A stretch of DNA of 33,785 bases, taken from NCBI GenBank assembly GCA_937923735.1, contig CALDUJ010000150.1, positions 1-33,785 of the forward strand, in the 5' to 3' direction. The notes under the pieces were generated by a model. That model was not told the origin of the DNA. It was given only the letters and a program-made list of their open reading frames with translations, and ran no database searches. Shown piece after piece: positions 17,222-25,309 of this stretch; within the stretch, counting starts at the first letter, position 1; each line of letters opens with the position of its first letter. A program made the translations under genes and the position numbers. This DNA comes from an uncultured Flavobacteriaceae bacterium (GTDB lineage Bacteria; Bacteroidota; Bacteroidia; Flavobacteriales; Flavobacteriaceae).

Positions 17222-19540
17222 TTACTCTAATCTAATATCATCAAAATAATAAGTTTCGCTAGTACTGGTAACTTCACCATCTGTACCATCTGGATTATCA
17301 GGCTTAATAACAAATTGATTTAATCCTGTGTTACTTGGAGGTATTCCCGTAAATACGATTTCTACCTCTGTCCAAGTGTTAGCTTGAGTAATGGTTGCAT
17401 ATTGTGGCCCTGGATTTCCAGAACCTGGAGATTGTGGGTCACTATTAACTTCAAATCTCATTACGACATTAGCCTTAGTAGAATATATTTTAACTTTAAA
17501 TGTCTTTGTAGCATCAAAATTACTTGGGAATGCGTTTTGGAAACCTGCCCATCTATTCGTTCCAGAACCTTTATCAACTTTCAATACATAATCAGAGGTG
17601 TTTATACCTGACATTGATGGATTATCAGCTAGCACTGTAGTAATGCTTCCAACATCATTAAACGTACTAAGGAATGACTCGCAACTCTCAAAGTTTATTG
17701 GGAAAGCAGTTGCAGCAACAGCATCTCCTGCACAGCCTCCGCCACCTGTACCAGTACCAGTATCGCAATCATCGCAGAATAGAGATACGTTGTCAATAAC
17801 CACTACACCAGTAGCTGCTCCCATATCAAAAAGAACGCGACTATTGGCGCTACCAAAATCAGCTGATGATAGATTTAGCTCAAATGTCTGAGTAGTAGTT
17901 GTTAAATTAACTTCCTCTGTTGCGGCAGTCCAAGGGTTTTCATTAAGACCAATGCCTGCAACCAATGTACGGTTACCATCGGATGAAGCATCAAAGGTCA
18001 AAGTATAGTTCTTGCCCTGCTCAATTTCTACTACTTGGCTTAAATTAACATCAAATGGATTTCCGGCGGCCATAACATTTGCGAAGTTAAATGAGTTTCC
18101 ACCATCTTCTTGGAGGTTAGCGGCATTTCCAAACCATGGATCTATTGATCCAGACTCGAAATCTCCATTGGTTAAAAGCCCATCATCAAAAGTTCCTCCA
18201 CCTCCACCACCAGTGCCGTAAACCATTAAATCATCAAAATAATAAGTACTACCATCTGCAACATTAAAATTGAAGAACAACACAATTTTATTAAACTGTG
18301 GTGTAGCAGTAGGTGCAAAATCAAACGTTAATTCTTCCCAACTATTGGCCGCTGTTGTATTTTGCAGAATTTCAACAAAATTTCCAGCATTTCCTATTTC
18401 CTCCAATTTCAATAGAACAGGTGTATTTGCAACAGGAGACCAAATCTTGATTTTTAGACCCTCAACAGCATTAAAATCTAACTTATCGGCCAAATCAATT
18501 TGAAGATTATCGAAAGGTGAATTATTGGCTCTAGTAGCCTCACCAACTTTACACGAAGTATTCACTGATCCAGAATCATCCGGATTGTCTATCCATGCAA
18601 ATGTTGTATTATCTTGAATAAAAGTAGGTGTATTACTTTGGAAAGTAATATTTAAATCGGCCGCAGCAATGGACTCTGCAGTTTCAGGAACACAAGTTCC
18701 ACCACCACCGCCTCCGGTGCCATAAACCATTAAGTCATCAAAATAGTAAGTACTCCCATCAGCAACATTAAAATTGAAAAACAATACTATCTTGTTAAAT
18801 TGTGGTGTTGCAGTAGATTCAAAATCAAAGGTTAACTCTTCCCAAGTATTTGCAGCTGTTGTGCTTTGCTGAATTTCAACAAAATTTCCAGCATTCCCTA
18901 TCTCCTCTAACTTTAAAAGTACAGGTGTATTTGCAACAGGCGACCAAACCTTAATTTTAAGACCCTCAACTGTACTAAAATCTAACTTATCAGCTAAATC
19001 TATTTGTAAATTATCAAAGGCTGAATTATTTGCTCTTGTCGCTTGACCAACTTTACATGATGTATTAATTCCTGAAGCATCCGGATTATCTATCCATGAA
19101 AATGTCACATTATCTTCAATAAAAGTCGGTGTATTACTTTGGAATGTAATGTTTAAATCCGCAGCGGCAATCGATTCTGTGGTTTCTTCAGTACAATCAC
19201 CACCACCTGTATTTGAACCATTGATGGTAATGGTATCAGTAAATGTTATAAAAGGGCTTGCTACATTTCTAGCAGATAATACAACTTCGTATGTTCCAGG
19301 TTGATATACATGCGAAGGGTTTATCTCAGTGGACTCTTCGTCATCACCAAAATCCCAGTGATAAACATTTGCATTCTCAGATGTATTTATAAAACTCACT
19401 ACGCCTGTTTCTTGATTTATAGTATATGTAAAATGAGCTACTACCTCTGGAAGTATTACATCATCTTCTTCACAATTAACCATAGCCATACCAATGAATA
19501 GCACCGATAGGATTTTAATAGATTTTAATATGGTTTTCAT
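17222..19540 (-). CDS. PKD and multi-CBM-like surface glycan-binding lipoprotein
   Basis: The 772-aa protein has a lipoprotein signal ending MAMVNC (Cys23) followed by EEDD, an acidic string like the Bacteroidota surface-export signal. Domains in order: PKD (about 34-107, VYHWDFGDDEESTEINPSHVY); two near-identical beta-sandwich modules (116-281 and 283-449, about 89% identical by hand alignment) each ending in a glycine-run linker; a CBM4/9-like module (451-590, LLTNGDFESGSIDPWFG); and a fourth module (about 603-772) related to the first two (ADNPSMSGINTSDY, TYYFDDIRLE). No catalytic residues are recognised. By position and build it takes the role of a surface glycan-binding protein holding beta-glucan for the GH16 enzyme, whose gene is 21 bp upstream. 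The ligand is inferred. Confidence 0.82.
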   Translation of the reverse strand: MKTILKSIKILSVLFIGMAMVNCEEDDVILPEVVAHFTYTINQETGVVSFINTSENANVYHWDFGDDEESTEINPSHVYQPGTYEVVLSARNVASPFITFTDTITINGSNTGGGDCTEETTESIAAADLNITFQSNTPTFIEDNVTFSWIDNPDASGINTSCKVGQATRANNSAFDNLQIDLADKLDFSTVEGLKIKVWSPVANTPVLLKLEEIGNAGNFVEIQQSTTAANTWEELTFDFESTATPQFNKIVLFFNFNVADGSTYYFDDLMVYGTGGGGGGTCVPETAESIAAADLNITFQSNTPTFIQDNTTFAWIDNPDDSGSVNTSCKVGEATRANNSPFDNLQIDLADKLDFNAVEGLKIKIWSPVANTPVLLKLEEIGNAGNFVEILQNTTAANSWEELTFDFAPTATPQFNKIVLFFNFNVADGSTYYFDDLMVYGTGGGGGGTFDDGLLTNGDFESGSIDPWFGNAANLQEDGGNSFNFANVMAAGNPFDVNLSQVVEIEQGKNYTLTFDASSDGNRTLVAGIGLNENPWTAATEEVNLTTTTQTFELNLSSADFGSANSRVLFDMGAATGVVVIDNVSLFCDDCDTGTGTGGGGCAGDAVAATAFPINFESCESFLSTFNDVGSITTVLADNPSMSGINTSDYVLKVDKGSGTNRWAGFQNAFPSNFDATKTFKVKIYSTKANVVMRFEVNSDPQSPGSGNPGPQYATITQANTWTEVEIVFTGIPPSNTGLNQFVIKPDNPDGTDGEVTSTSETYYFDDIRLE
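18194..19195 (-). repeat. Tandem pair of about 500-bp domain-coding repeats
   Basis: Two adjacent in-frame copies (18194-18694 and 18698-19195) encode modules differing by 18 substitutions and one inserted residue over about 166 positions in my hand alignment. Many DNA differences are at third codon positions, so the duplication is not recent. Both copies end in the same YGTGGGGGG linker. Confidence 0.9.
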
Positions 19541-19561
19541 AATATATTTGTTTAATTATAA

Positions 19562-20395
19562 TTAATAGTTTCTTTCGTATACTCTTACGTAGTCAACCAA
19601 CATGGTTTGTGGAAATACTGTTTCTGCATTAGGCGCGCCTACATAGTTGCCTCCTACGGCCACATTCATTATTATAAAGAATGGACCATTGTCAAAAACC
19701 CACTCACCAGTTACATCTTCTGGTGTAATCTGGTTATATAGTACATCATCTACATAAAAGTTGATATACTCTGGACCCCATTCGATACCAAAAATGTGAA
19801 ACCCAGTATCAAATCGATCGTTAACCAAATCGTAAGATTTACCGATAGACAGTCCTGCATTATAACCTGGCCCGTGAACAGTACCACTCATTAAAGTAGG
19901 CTCTTGCCCTCTGTTTTCCATAATATCTATCTCTCCACATTGAGGCCATGAAACTTCATCTATATTAGATCCAAGCAACCAAAATGCTGGCCATAGACCT
20001 TGCCCATATGGCAGTTTGATTCTTGCTTCAAAACGCCCATATTTTTGCTCAAACAGTCCTTTTGTTAACATTCGAGCAGAGGTATAATTAGCACCTTGAT
20101 AGTCTTCTCTATCTGCCGTTATTATTAAATACCCATTTTGAACAGTCACATTTTCTGATCTATCTGTATAGTATTGTAATTCATTGTTACCCCAACCATT
20201 TTGACCGCGACCGATGTTATAAGTCCATATATTACTGTTTGGCGCTCCATTTTGGTCAAATTCATCTTGCATAGAAATTTGAGTAAATGTTGCAACGGTC
20301 TGTTGTTCGCTAGTTGAACATCCAGATATAATAAACATCACCAAAAACAGCACAGCTTGTGGAAACGTTTTTTCTATTTTAATTTTTATTCTCAT
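19562..20395 (-). CDS. GH16 laminarinase lipoprotein
   Basis: The 277-aa protein has a signal ending in FIISGC (Cys26) and then a single GH16 domain (about 40-277). The active-site strand reads GEIDIMENRG, with E155 as nucleophile, D157 as helper and E160 as acid/base; the residue between D157 and E160 makes it the beta-bulge type typical of bacterial endo-beta-1,3-glucanases. Substrate-site aromatics such as LWPAFWLLGS and MNVAVGGNYVG are present. No extra binding module is attached; binding seems to be left to the two neighbouring lipoproteins (gaps 21 and 27 bp). It cuts beta-1,3-glucan (laminarin-like) internally. The residues after Cys26 (STSEQQT) are not clearly acidic, so surface versus periplasm is open. 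Confidence 0.93.
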   Translation of the reverse strand: MRIKIKIEKTFPQAVLFLVMFIISGCSTSEQQTVATFTQISMQDEFDQNGAPNSNIWTYNIGRGQNGWGNNELQYYTDRSENVTVQNGYLIITADREDYQGANYTSARMLTKGLFEQKYGRFEARIKLPYGQGLWPAFWLLGSNIDEVSWPQCGEIDIMENRGQEPTLMSGTVHGPGYNAGLSIGKSYDLVNDRFDTGFHIFGIEWGPEYINFYVDDVLYNQITPEDVTGEWVFDNGPFFIIMNVAVGGNYVGAPNAETVFPQTMLVDYVRVYERNY

Positions 20396-20422
20396 AATTT
20401 ATTTTTTTGAGTTCGTTCTTTT

Positions 20423-21853
20423 TTACTCTCTGTAGTAATAGATGTTGTCTACAAAAATGTTTGATATAGTAGCATCTGAAACAAAAAACAGAAGGCCTAA
20501 TTGATCTGTATTTGCTAGTCCAGTAAAATTGTTAAGAGGAATATCGTAACTAGCCCATCCATCTGATACCAATTGAGAAGAACTTAAAGTTACCGTCCCA
20601 GATGTTTCGTTATTTCCAACAGAATTAATTAATACTAATCGTATAAAATCTCCAGAATCTATAGCTTCTCTTACATTAATATCCACATGCAAATGTGTCA
20701 TTGTAGTAGCATTTATTGGGGCTACATTCAGAAAAGTTCCTACTCCTACAAAGTTTAACTCAGTGTAGTTTATTATCTGCTCACTACCAAAGGTTTCTGG
20801 AGGAGCTCCGCCCAATGTAGTTTGACCATCAGGAGTGAAAAAACCATTATAATAATCTACTGGAACATTAGTGTAAGCATCGCTAAAAATAGAAATGACA
20901 TCCTCAGGCGCTCTTGTGGGTGTTGGAGCGAAATCAAAAGAACCTGTTGAGGTTAACTCTAAAGAACCATGAGCAAGTACACCAGCAAGAGATGCTGTTA
21001 TTGTCGTTGTCCCTTCTGATACTATTGTAGCTACTCCAGACTCATTTACAAAAGCTACATCTTGGTTAGACGATTCAAAATCAAAATAGGCCGGTGCGGC
21101 ATTAACAGTTAAATTTTCGCCAGTACTTGTGTTGAAAGTTTGCGTAAAACCAAACAATGGAAAATCTATACCTGTAAAACCATTTGCTACCCGGTCTTCT
21201 CCGTTGAATATTGCTGGTTGCGGTTGCGCAAGTGTCCCTAATTTTTCAAATTTAACCTCATCTAACCAAAAAGTATAACCTACTTCACTTCCTAAAGGAC
21301 CAATGCCAGATGCAGCATATCTTAGCATACCTCTCTCTTGTATTAGCTTTGACGCGTCAGGAATAGGGATAATATACTTTACCCAGTTGGTGGTTAAATT
21401 AACGTTAGTCCTTGTAGCAATAAACTTATTCTCTCCGAAATCTTCACCAAATCCAAACTCGGCTATTGTAACAGCTTGAGAGGCTTTAGCCCAAAATGTC
21501 AAAGCATCAAAGCCAGATAAATTTCTTCCTGAGCCTTCTCCGTCAATTCTAAAAATTGCGCCAGCATAATTTCCTTCAGGATCGTCAGCATTCGGAACGT
21601 CGAACCTCATAGATGCTGACCCCATATAACTTTCCTCTTCATCTACAGACCAAGCTGTTGGTTTTGAACCTGCATAAGGAAAGTAAAAATTTGTTCCCAT
21701 CCCTATTGGTGTATCCGTGAAAATTTCTGCAGTTGCAGGAAATGTTGCAAAAACAGCATCCTCAGATATCTCTCTTTCACAACTTATTGTGATACTAAAC
21801 ACTAATCCTAAGAAAAGTGCAACTCTAAAATATTTAAAATCTATATTTTTCAT
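20423..21853 (-). CDS. Glycan-binding lipoprotein with CBM-like and Ig-like domains
   Basis: The 476-aa protein has a lipoprotein signal ending ITISC (Cys25) followed by EREISED, rich in acidic residues and compatible with surface export. About residues 40-200 form a CBM-like jelly roll (SYMGSASMRFDV, LSGFDALTFWAKAS, FWLDEVKFEKLG). Residues about 205-303 look like a bacterial Ig-like domain (VAFVNESGVATIVSEGTTTITASL). Residues 305-476 form a second binding-like module (APTPTRAPEDVISIFSDAYT to FVDNIYYYRE), a type I recognise from flavobacterial glycan-active proteins. No catalytic site is seen. It lies 12 bp after the enzyme-barrel fusion and 27 bp before GH16, the position SusD-like or surface-binding proteins usually take. 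It lacks SusD's helical TPR features, so it is not SusD. Confidence 0.78.
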   Translation of the reverse strand: MKNIDFKYFRVALFLGLVFSITISCEREISEDAVFATFPATAEIFTDTPIGMGTNFYFPYAGSKPTAWSVDEEESYMGSASMRFDVPNADDPEGNYAGAIFRIDGEGSGRNLSGFDALTFWAKASQAVTIAEFGFGEDFGENKFIATRTNVNLTTNWVKYIIPIPDASKLIQERGMLRYAASGIGPLGSEVGYTFWLDEVKFEKLGTLAQPQPAIFNGEDRVANGFTGIDFPLFGFTQTFNTSTGENLTVNAAPAYFDFESSNQDVAFVNESGVATIVSEGTTTITASLAGVLAHGSLELTSTGSFDFAPTPTRAPEDVISIFSDAYTNVPVDYYNGFFTPDGQTTLGGAPPETFGSEQIINYTELNFVGVGTFLNVAPINATTMTHLHVDINVREAIDSGDFIRLVLINSVGNNETSGTVTLSSSQLVSDGWASYDIPLNNFTGLANTDQLGLLFFVSDATISNIFVDNIYYYRE

Positions 21854-21865
21854 TTTCTAGCTTTT

Positions 21866-24800
21866 TTATTTTCCAATATTGATGTGTACATAAGTTCTAA
21901 TTTCCCATTCATTTCCATTATCAAACCCAACAGGACTGATTGTTGGCACTGGCGGAAATGTGTTGGGAGCTATAGCATTTGGCGAATACCTTGGAGAAAA
22001 TTGATCCAATGAACGCCAAGTTCCCCTGATTCCTATTTGAGTGCTAGGTAGTATAAACCAATCTGGCTTACCTAATGTTGTTGAAACATCTAACATTAAT
22101 TGAACTGGATAAGTAAGGTTAAAATCTCTATGGTAATCAAAAGGCCCCCAATCGTTAACTTTAAAAGAGTGAACAAATTTCATTTTCTTATAGATGACTC
22201 TTATATCACCACCAAAACGTTCAATCGTTCTTTCATCACTACCGTTAGCCTGTCCAGTTCCACCATAAATGTTGGCAATCAAACCAAGTTCTGGGCTAAC
22301 CTTAGAGACAATACGCGTGTGCGCTTCCCATAAATCTTTAGCTGGAGCCGAATTAGGAAAGGCAAATTGTGTACGGTCAGCTAAGAAACCAATAGCAGCG
22401 TCTTGCGCTGTTGGATGGTGACGATACACAAAGCCAAGATTAAAAGCTAATTTAGCATCTTCTTGTCTATCGTTATCCCATTCGTACATCCACGTTCCTG
22501 GTGTAGGATCGTAGGTAATTAAAAGTTCTCCAGCAGTGGTTTCTCTGTTACCAGCTCTTACCACAAAAGGATCATCTATAACATTTCTTAATCTTCCTGG
22601 CCCCTGAATATCGTTAGGCATTGCAGCAACTATAGGCTTTTGCCACATAAAGTTAGGCGCAATTTGTACATTCCCAAAGGAATAGGTGAAACCAGATAAG
22701 AGATTGGTCATATTACCACTACCACTATCTTTTAATCTCCAACCTGTAAATGTTCTGGTTTCATCAGACCCACCATTGGCGACCAAGCCTTGAACTGAAG
22801 CTAAACCATACCAATTGAAACGTCCTTTTTGGTAAGTGATTTTTGCTTTAGCACCCCAGTTATCTTCCCAATTAATTTTGTCTTCATAAATTGTATAGTT
22901 ACCTGATTCGCCTTCTGCTACTTGAAACGTTCTACCGTTTAACGGTTGGCCAGCCCAAATTCCTCCAACTTCAATTCCTAGGTTTCCAAATTTTCTAGCT
23001 ACATGTAATGTCGCTTTACGGGATCTCGGTGTAGGTACAGCAAATGAACTCACACCTTGGCCTTGGGAATCTATATCGTCTTGATAAATGGCCGAGATAT
23101 CATACTTTCCTAAAGTCTTACTATATTTTAGAAGCACAGCTGGGTTAGCACCCCACCATAATTGCGAACCAAAGGCCGCTTTTAAACCTGCAAATGATTT
23201 CTTACCATCGATTTCAATACCATTAATTTCACCTTGGTAGATATCTAAATTTGGTCCGTAATTAGCCTCTCTATACAATCCGAAAAAATCGCCTTCATAA
23301 CCCCAATGATAATGACCTGTTCTGAAAAACCCTCTCACATCAAAATCTTTGGTACTCCATTCGAATTCTGCATTATACACTTGCACCCTATTTGAATCGA
23401 AAATATCTACATCTCCTTCATCAGAGTTAAGAGAAATTGGACGCCCTCTGTTTTCATAAAAAATTTCGTCAATAGGATTAGCGGCTACATTACCAAGAAT
23501 ATTGAAATTAACACTGGCTCTCATATTTGGCGCCGGATTACCTTCTACTCCAATAAAATAAGATTGCATATGGTCGAACCCTAGCTCATCTGGATATGTG
23601 GTTTCATTTGGATTCGCATCATCTGGCGTTGTTAATAAACTACCTCCAGTGTTAAACGTTGTAAACTCAGCTCTAAGATTACTGATTTTTACTTTTTGAC
23701 TTTCTCCTTCCATAGCAGCTTTATCACCTCTAGCTCTCAAAACCGCGTCCGTTAATTGGATGTTTTTAAAATAATTACTTACAAAATCTGGTGTCACACC
23801 TTCTTCGTAAGGGTTTAATTGATGAGCTTCTTTTAGAGCGTAGTATGCTGCCCTTGGATATAGCGTGTACAGACCTCTGTCGTTAGTAGGTCCTTTGGCG
23901 CAGACACCAAACCACTCCTCATTCATGTTATTTTCGCCTGGAGCTAAATCTAAATAATACCCTCCGTTTGACCAAGAAGCATTGTTATCGTGGACATCCA
24001 AGTTCTTGGTTTGTCCAAATTTCCACCAACCATCACTGAATTGAAAGGTGAAACCACCAATAGAATTTTGAGCTTTCCCTAAACCTGCGGCATTCTCATA
24101 AATATCTTTCCAATTGTTTACCATGTAAAAGGCCTGAGATTTTTGGTCTTCGGCATTCTCTATAGCATTAAAAGCATCTGCACCGAACTCCGTTAGCATG
24201 ATAGGCATATCTAATTTTTGCTTGACCGTTTGGAACGCATCCGTAAATGACTTTCCGCGATACATATTAGTTCCGTATATATCTACATCTTTACATTCTT
24301 CTGCAACAATATCTATAAATAGTACATCACCATTACAAATAGCTACTGGATGAGAAGTACTAATTTCCTTCATTTTTATTGCAGCATCATTCATAAGTTT
24401 ATACATTGGTCTTCCACGTTTTTCCCCAACTTCTCTCCTTTTGTCCTCTTCATCAGGAAAGTCTTCGGTTTCTGCACCGGCCCAAAAAAGTCCATAGTTA
24501 TTTTCATTTCCCAGAAGAAACATCAACAGTCCAGGTGTGTCTTTGTAATCATGGGCGAGTTTAGTCACCTCAGATATTAATAATTCCTTTGTTGCAGCGT
24601 CTCTGTAATCTGTTACTGGAGTCCATACACCATCAATAGTAAGTCCATATCTCCCAAAAGAATGATTTAGCATGGTATAAATACCATAATTTTCATAGAT
24701 ATATTTAATCCATTTAGGCTGTACACCTGTGTACATTCTGACGGCATTTACACCCATATTTTTTAATAATCCCATCTCAGCGTCAAGCGCACCTCTAATA

Positions 24801-25006
24801 ATATCATCTGATTGATTCCATAAGCTGTAATTGTAATTAGTTCCTATCGGAAAATAGTCCCAATTCATTCCGTTGATTATAAAATCTTTACCATCAACTT
24901 TTAATCTCATCCCATCTGTACTCTTGTCAACAGATACTTTATTAGCTTGAGCAAAAATTGATGTCGTAAAGAGAAAAAGCAAAAGTTTTAGAAAATTGTT
25001 TCTCAT
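21866..25006 (-). CDS. Clan GH-A glycosidase fused to an outer-membrane beta-barrel
   Basis: The 1046-aa protein has a signal peptide (MRNNFLKLLLFLFTTSIFAQA). Residues about 25-400 read as a GH2-like TIM barrel: VDGKDFIINGMNWDYFP, GVNAVRMYTG, acid/base E168 in FLLGNENNYG and nucleophile E273 in IMLTEFGAD. From about residue 440 to the end the text changes to alternating hydrophobic and polar strands with tight turns, rich in aromatics (FDVRGFFRTGHYHWGYEG, RFNWYGLASVQG, LAFNLGFVYRHH, EWEIRTYVHINIGK). This is what a large outer-membrane porin-like barrel looks like. There is no plug domain or TonB box, so it is not SusC. It is the first gene after the regulator and heads the outer block. Family could be GH2-like, GH158-like or another clan GH-A group. 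Barrel assignment is by eye. Confidence 0.75.
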   Translation of the reverse strand: MRNNFLKLLLFLFTTSIFAQANKVSVDKSTDGMRLKVDGKDFIINGMNWDYFPIGTNYNYSLWNQSDDIIRGALDAEMGLLKNMGVNAVRMYTGVQPKWIKYIYENYGIYTMLNHSFGRYGLTIDGVWTPVTDYRDAATKELLISEVTKLAHDYKDTPGLLMFLLGNENNYGLFWAGAETEDFPDEEDKRREVGEKRGRPMYKLMNDAAIKMKEISTSHPVAICNGDVLFIDIVAEECKDVDIYGTNMYRGKSFTDAFQTVKQKLDMPIMLTEFGADAFNAIENAEDQKSQAFYMVNNWKDIYENAAGLGKAQNSIGGFTFQFSDGWWKFGQTKNLDVHDNNASWSNGGYYLDLAPGENNMNEEWFGVCAKGPTNDRGLYTLYPRAAYYALKEAHQLNPYEEGVTPDFVSNYFKNIQLTDAVLRARGDKAAMEGESQKVKISNLRAEFTTFNTGGSLLTTPDDANPNETTYPDELGFDHMQSYFIGVEGNPAPNMRASVNFNILGNVAANPIDEIFYENRGRPISLNSDEGDVDIFDSNRVQVYNAEFEWSTKDFDVRGFFRTGHYHWGYEGDFFGLYREANYGPNLDIYQGEINGIEIDGKKSFAGLKAAFGSQLWWGANPAVLLKYSKTLGKYDISAIYQDDIDSQGQGVSSFAVPTPRSRKATLHVARKFGNLGIEVGGIWAGQPLNGRTFQVAEGESGNYTIYEDKINWEDNWGAKAKITYQKGRFNWYGLASVQGLVANGGSDETRTFTGWRLKDSGSGNMTNLLSGFTYSFGNVQIAPNFMWQKPIVAAMPNDIQGPGRLRNVIDDPFVVRAGNRETTAGELLITYDPTPGTWMYEWDNDRQEDAKLAFNLGFVYRHHPTAQDAAIGFLADRTQFAFPNSAPAKDLWEAHTRIVSKVSPELGLIANIYGGTGQANGSDERTIERFGGDIRVIYKKMKFVHSFKVNDWGPFDYHRDFNLTYPVQLMLDVSTTLGKPDWFILPSTQIGIRGTWRSLDQFSPRYSPNAIAPNTFPPVPTISPVGFDNGNEWEIRTYVHINIGK

Positions 25007-25309
25007 TAGATTTTTTTTAGTTTGTTTAAGTCTTCATTCTCTAATTATCTTTCAAATTAAAATATTGAAACACTAATTATCGAACTGAACTATGTAAATA
25101 TATATATATGAATTGAAGGATTGACAAAAGTTACCGCTACAAAAAACATACATCACAAAATATAATGCCAAAAATTCTTATTTACCCAATAATAACGAAC
25201 TTTTTAAAAGAATTAGGTAAACGAATCTAACAGGTAATAATTCGTTTTTTAATTACAAGTATTAATATGTATAGGAAATGTATAGGCAAAATTAACGTTT
25301 GTTGCAGCA
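25007..25309 (-). promoter_or_regulatory. Regulatory gap ahead of the glucan operon
   Basis: These 303 bp separate the regulator stop from the first operon gene. Three elements are visible. Two direct copies of ATGTATAGG (25267-25275 and 25278-25286) sit 11 bp apart, next to a TAATTTTG -7-like match on the - strand (25287-25294) that lacks a -33 partner. An 8-bp inverted repeat, AAACGAAT/ATTCGTTT (25219-25226 and 25240-25247), lies between. A possible operon promoter has TTTTG (25125-25129), 22 bp, then TATATTTA (25095-25102), one base off the -7 consensus. No ORF of note is present. Confidence 0.4.
25267..25286. repeat. 11-bp-spaced direct repeat, candidate operator
   Basis: ATGTATAGG occurs twice with start points 11 bp apart, about one helical turn, as expected for a dimeric activator. 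The 10-mer GAAATGTATA spanning the second copy (25275-25284) recurs upstream of the regulator gene at 28183-28192 in the same orientation. Confidence 0.4.

Noticed and set aside
17384-18503. Several short + strand ORFs with proline-rich tails
   Set aside because: They are antisense readings of the glycine-linker repeats in the PKD lipoprotein gene.
18194-19195. Tandem repeats as a CRISPR-like or mobile element
   Set aside because: The copies are in frame, about 500 bp each, and code for a domain; there are no spacers or terminal inverted repeats.
20423-21853. Reading the lipoprotein after the fusion as SusD
   Set aside because: It is all beta-type text with an Ig-like segment and lacks the helical TPR features of SusD.
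21866-25006. Reading the barrel protein as SusC
   Set aside because: There is no carboxypeptidase-like domain, plug domain or TonB box, and the N-terminus is a TIM barrel with glycosidase residues.
25095-25110. TA-dinucleotide run as a meaningful repeat
   Set aside because: It is short and lies in AT-rich intergenic DNA; at most it is part of the weak -7 candidate.
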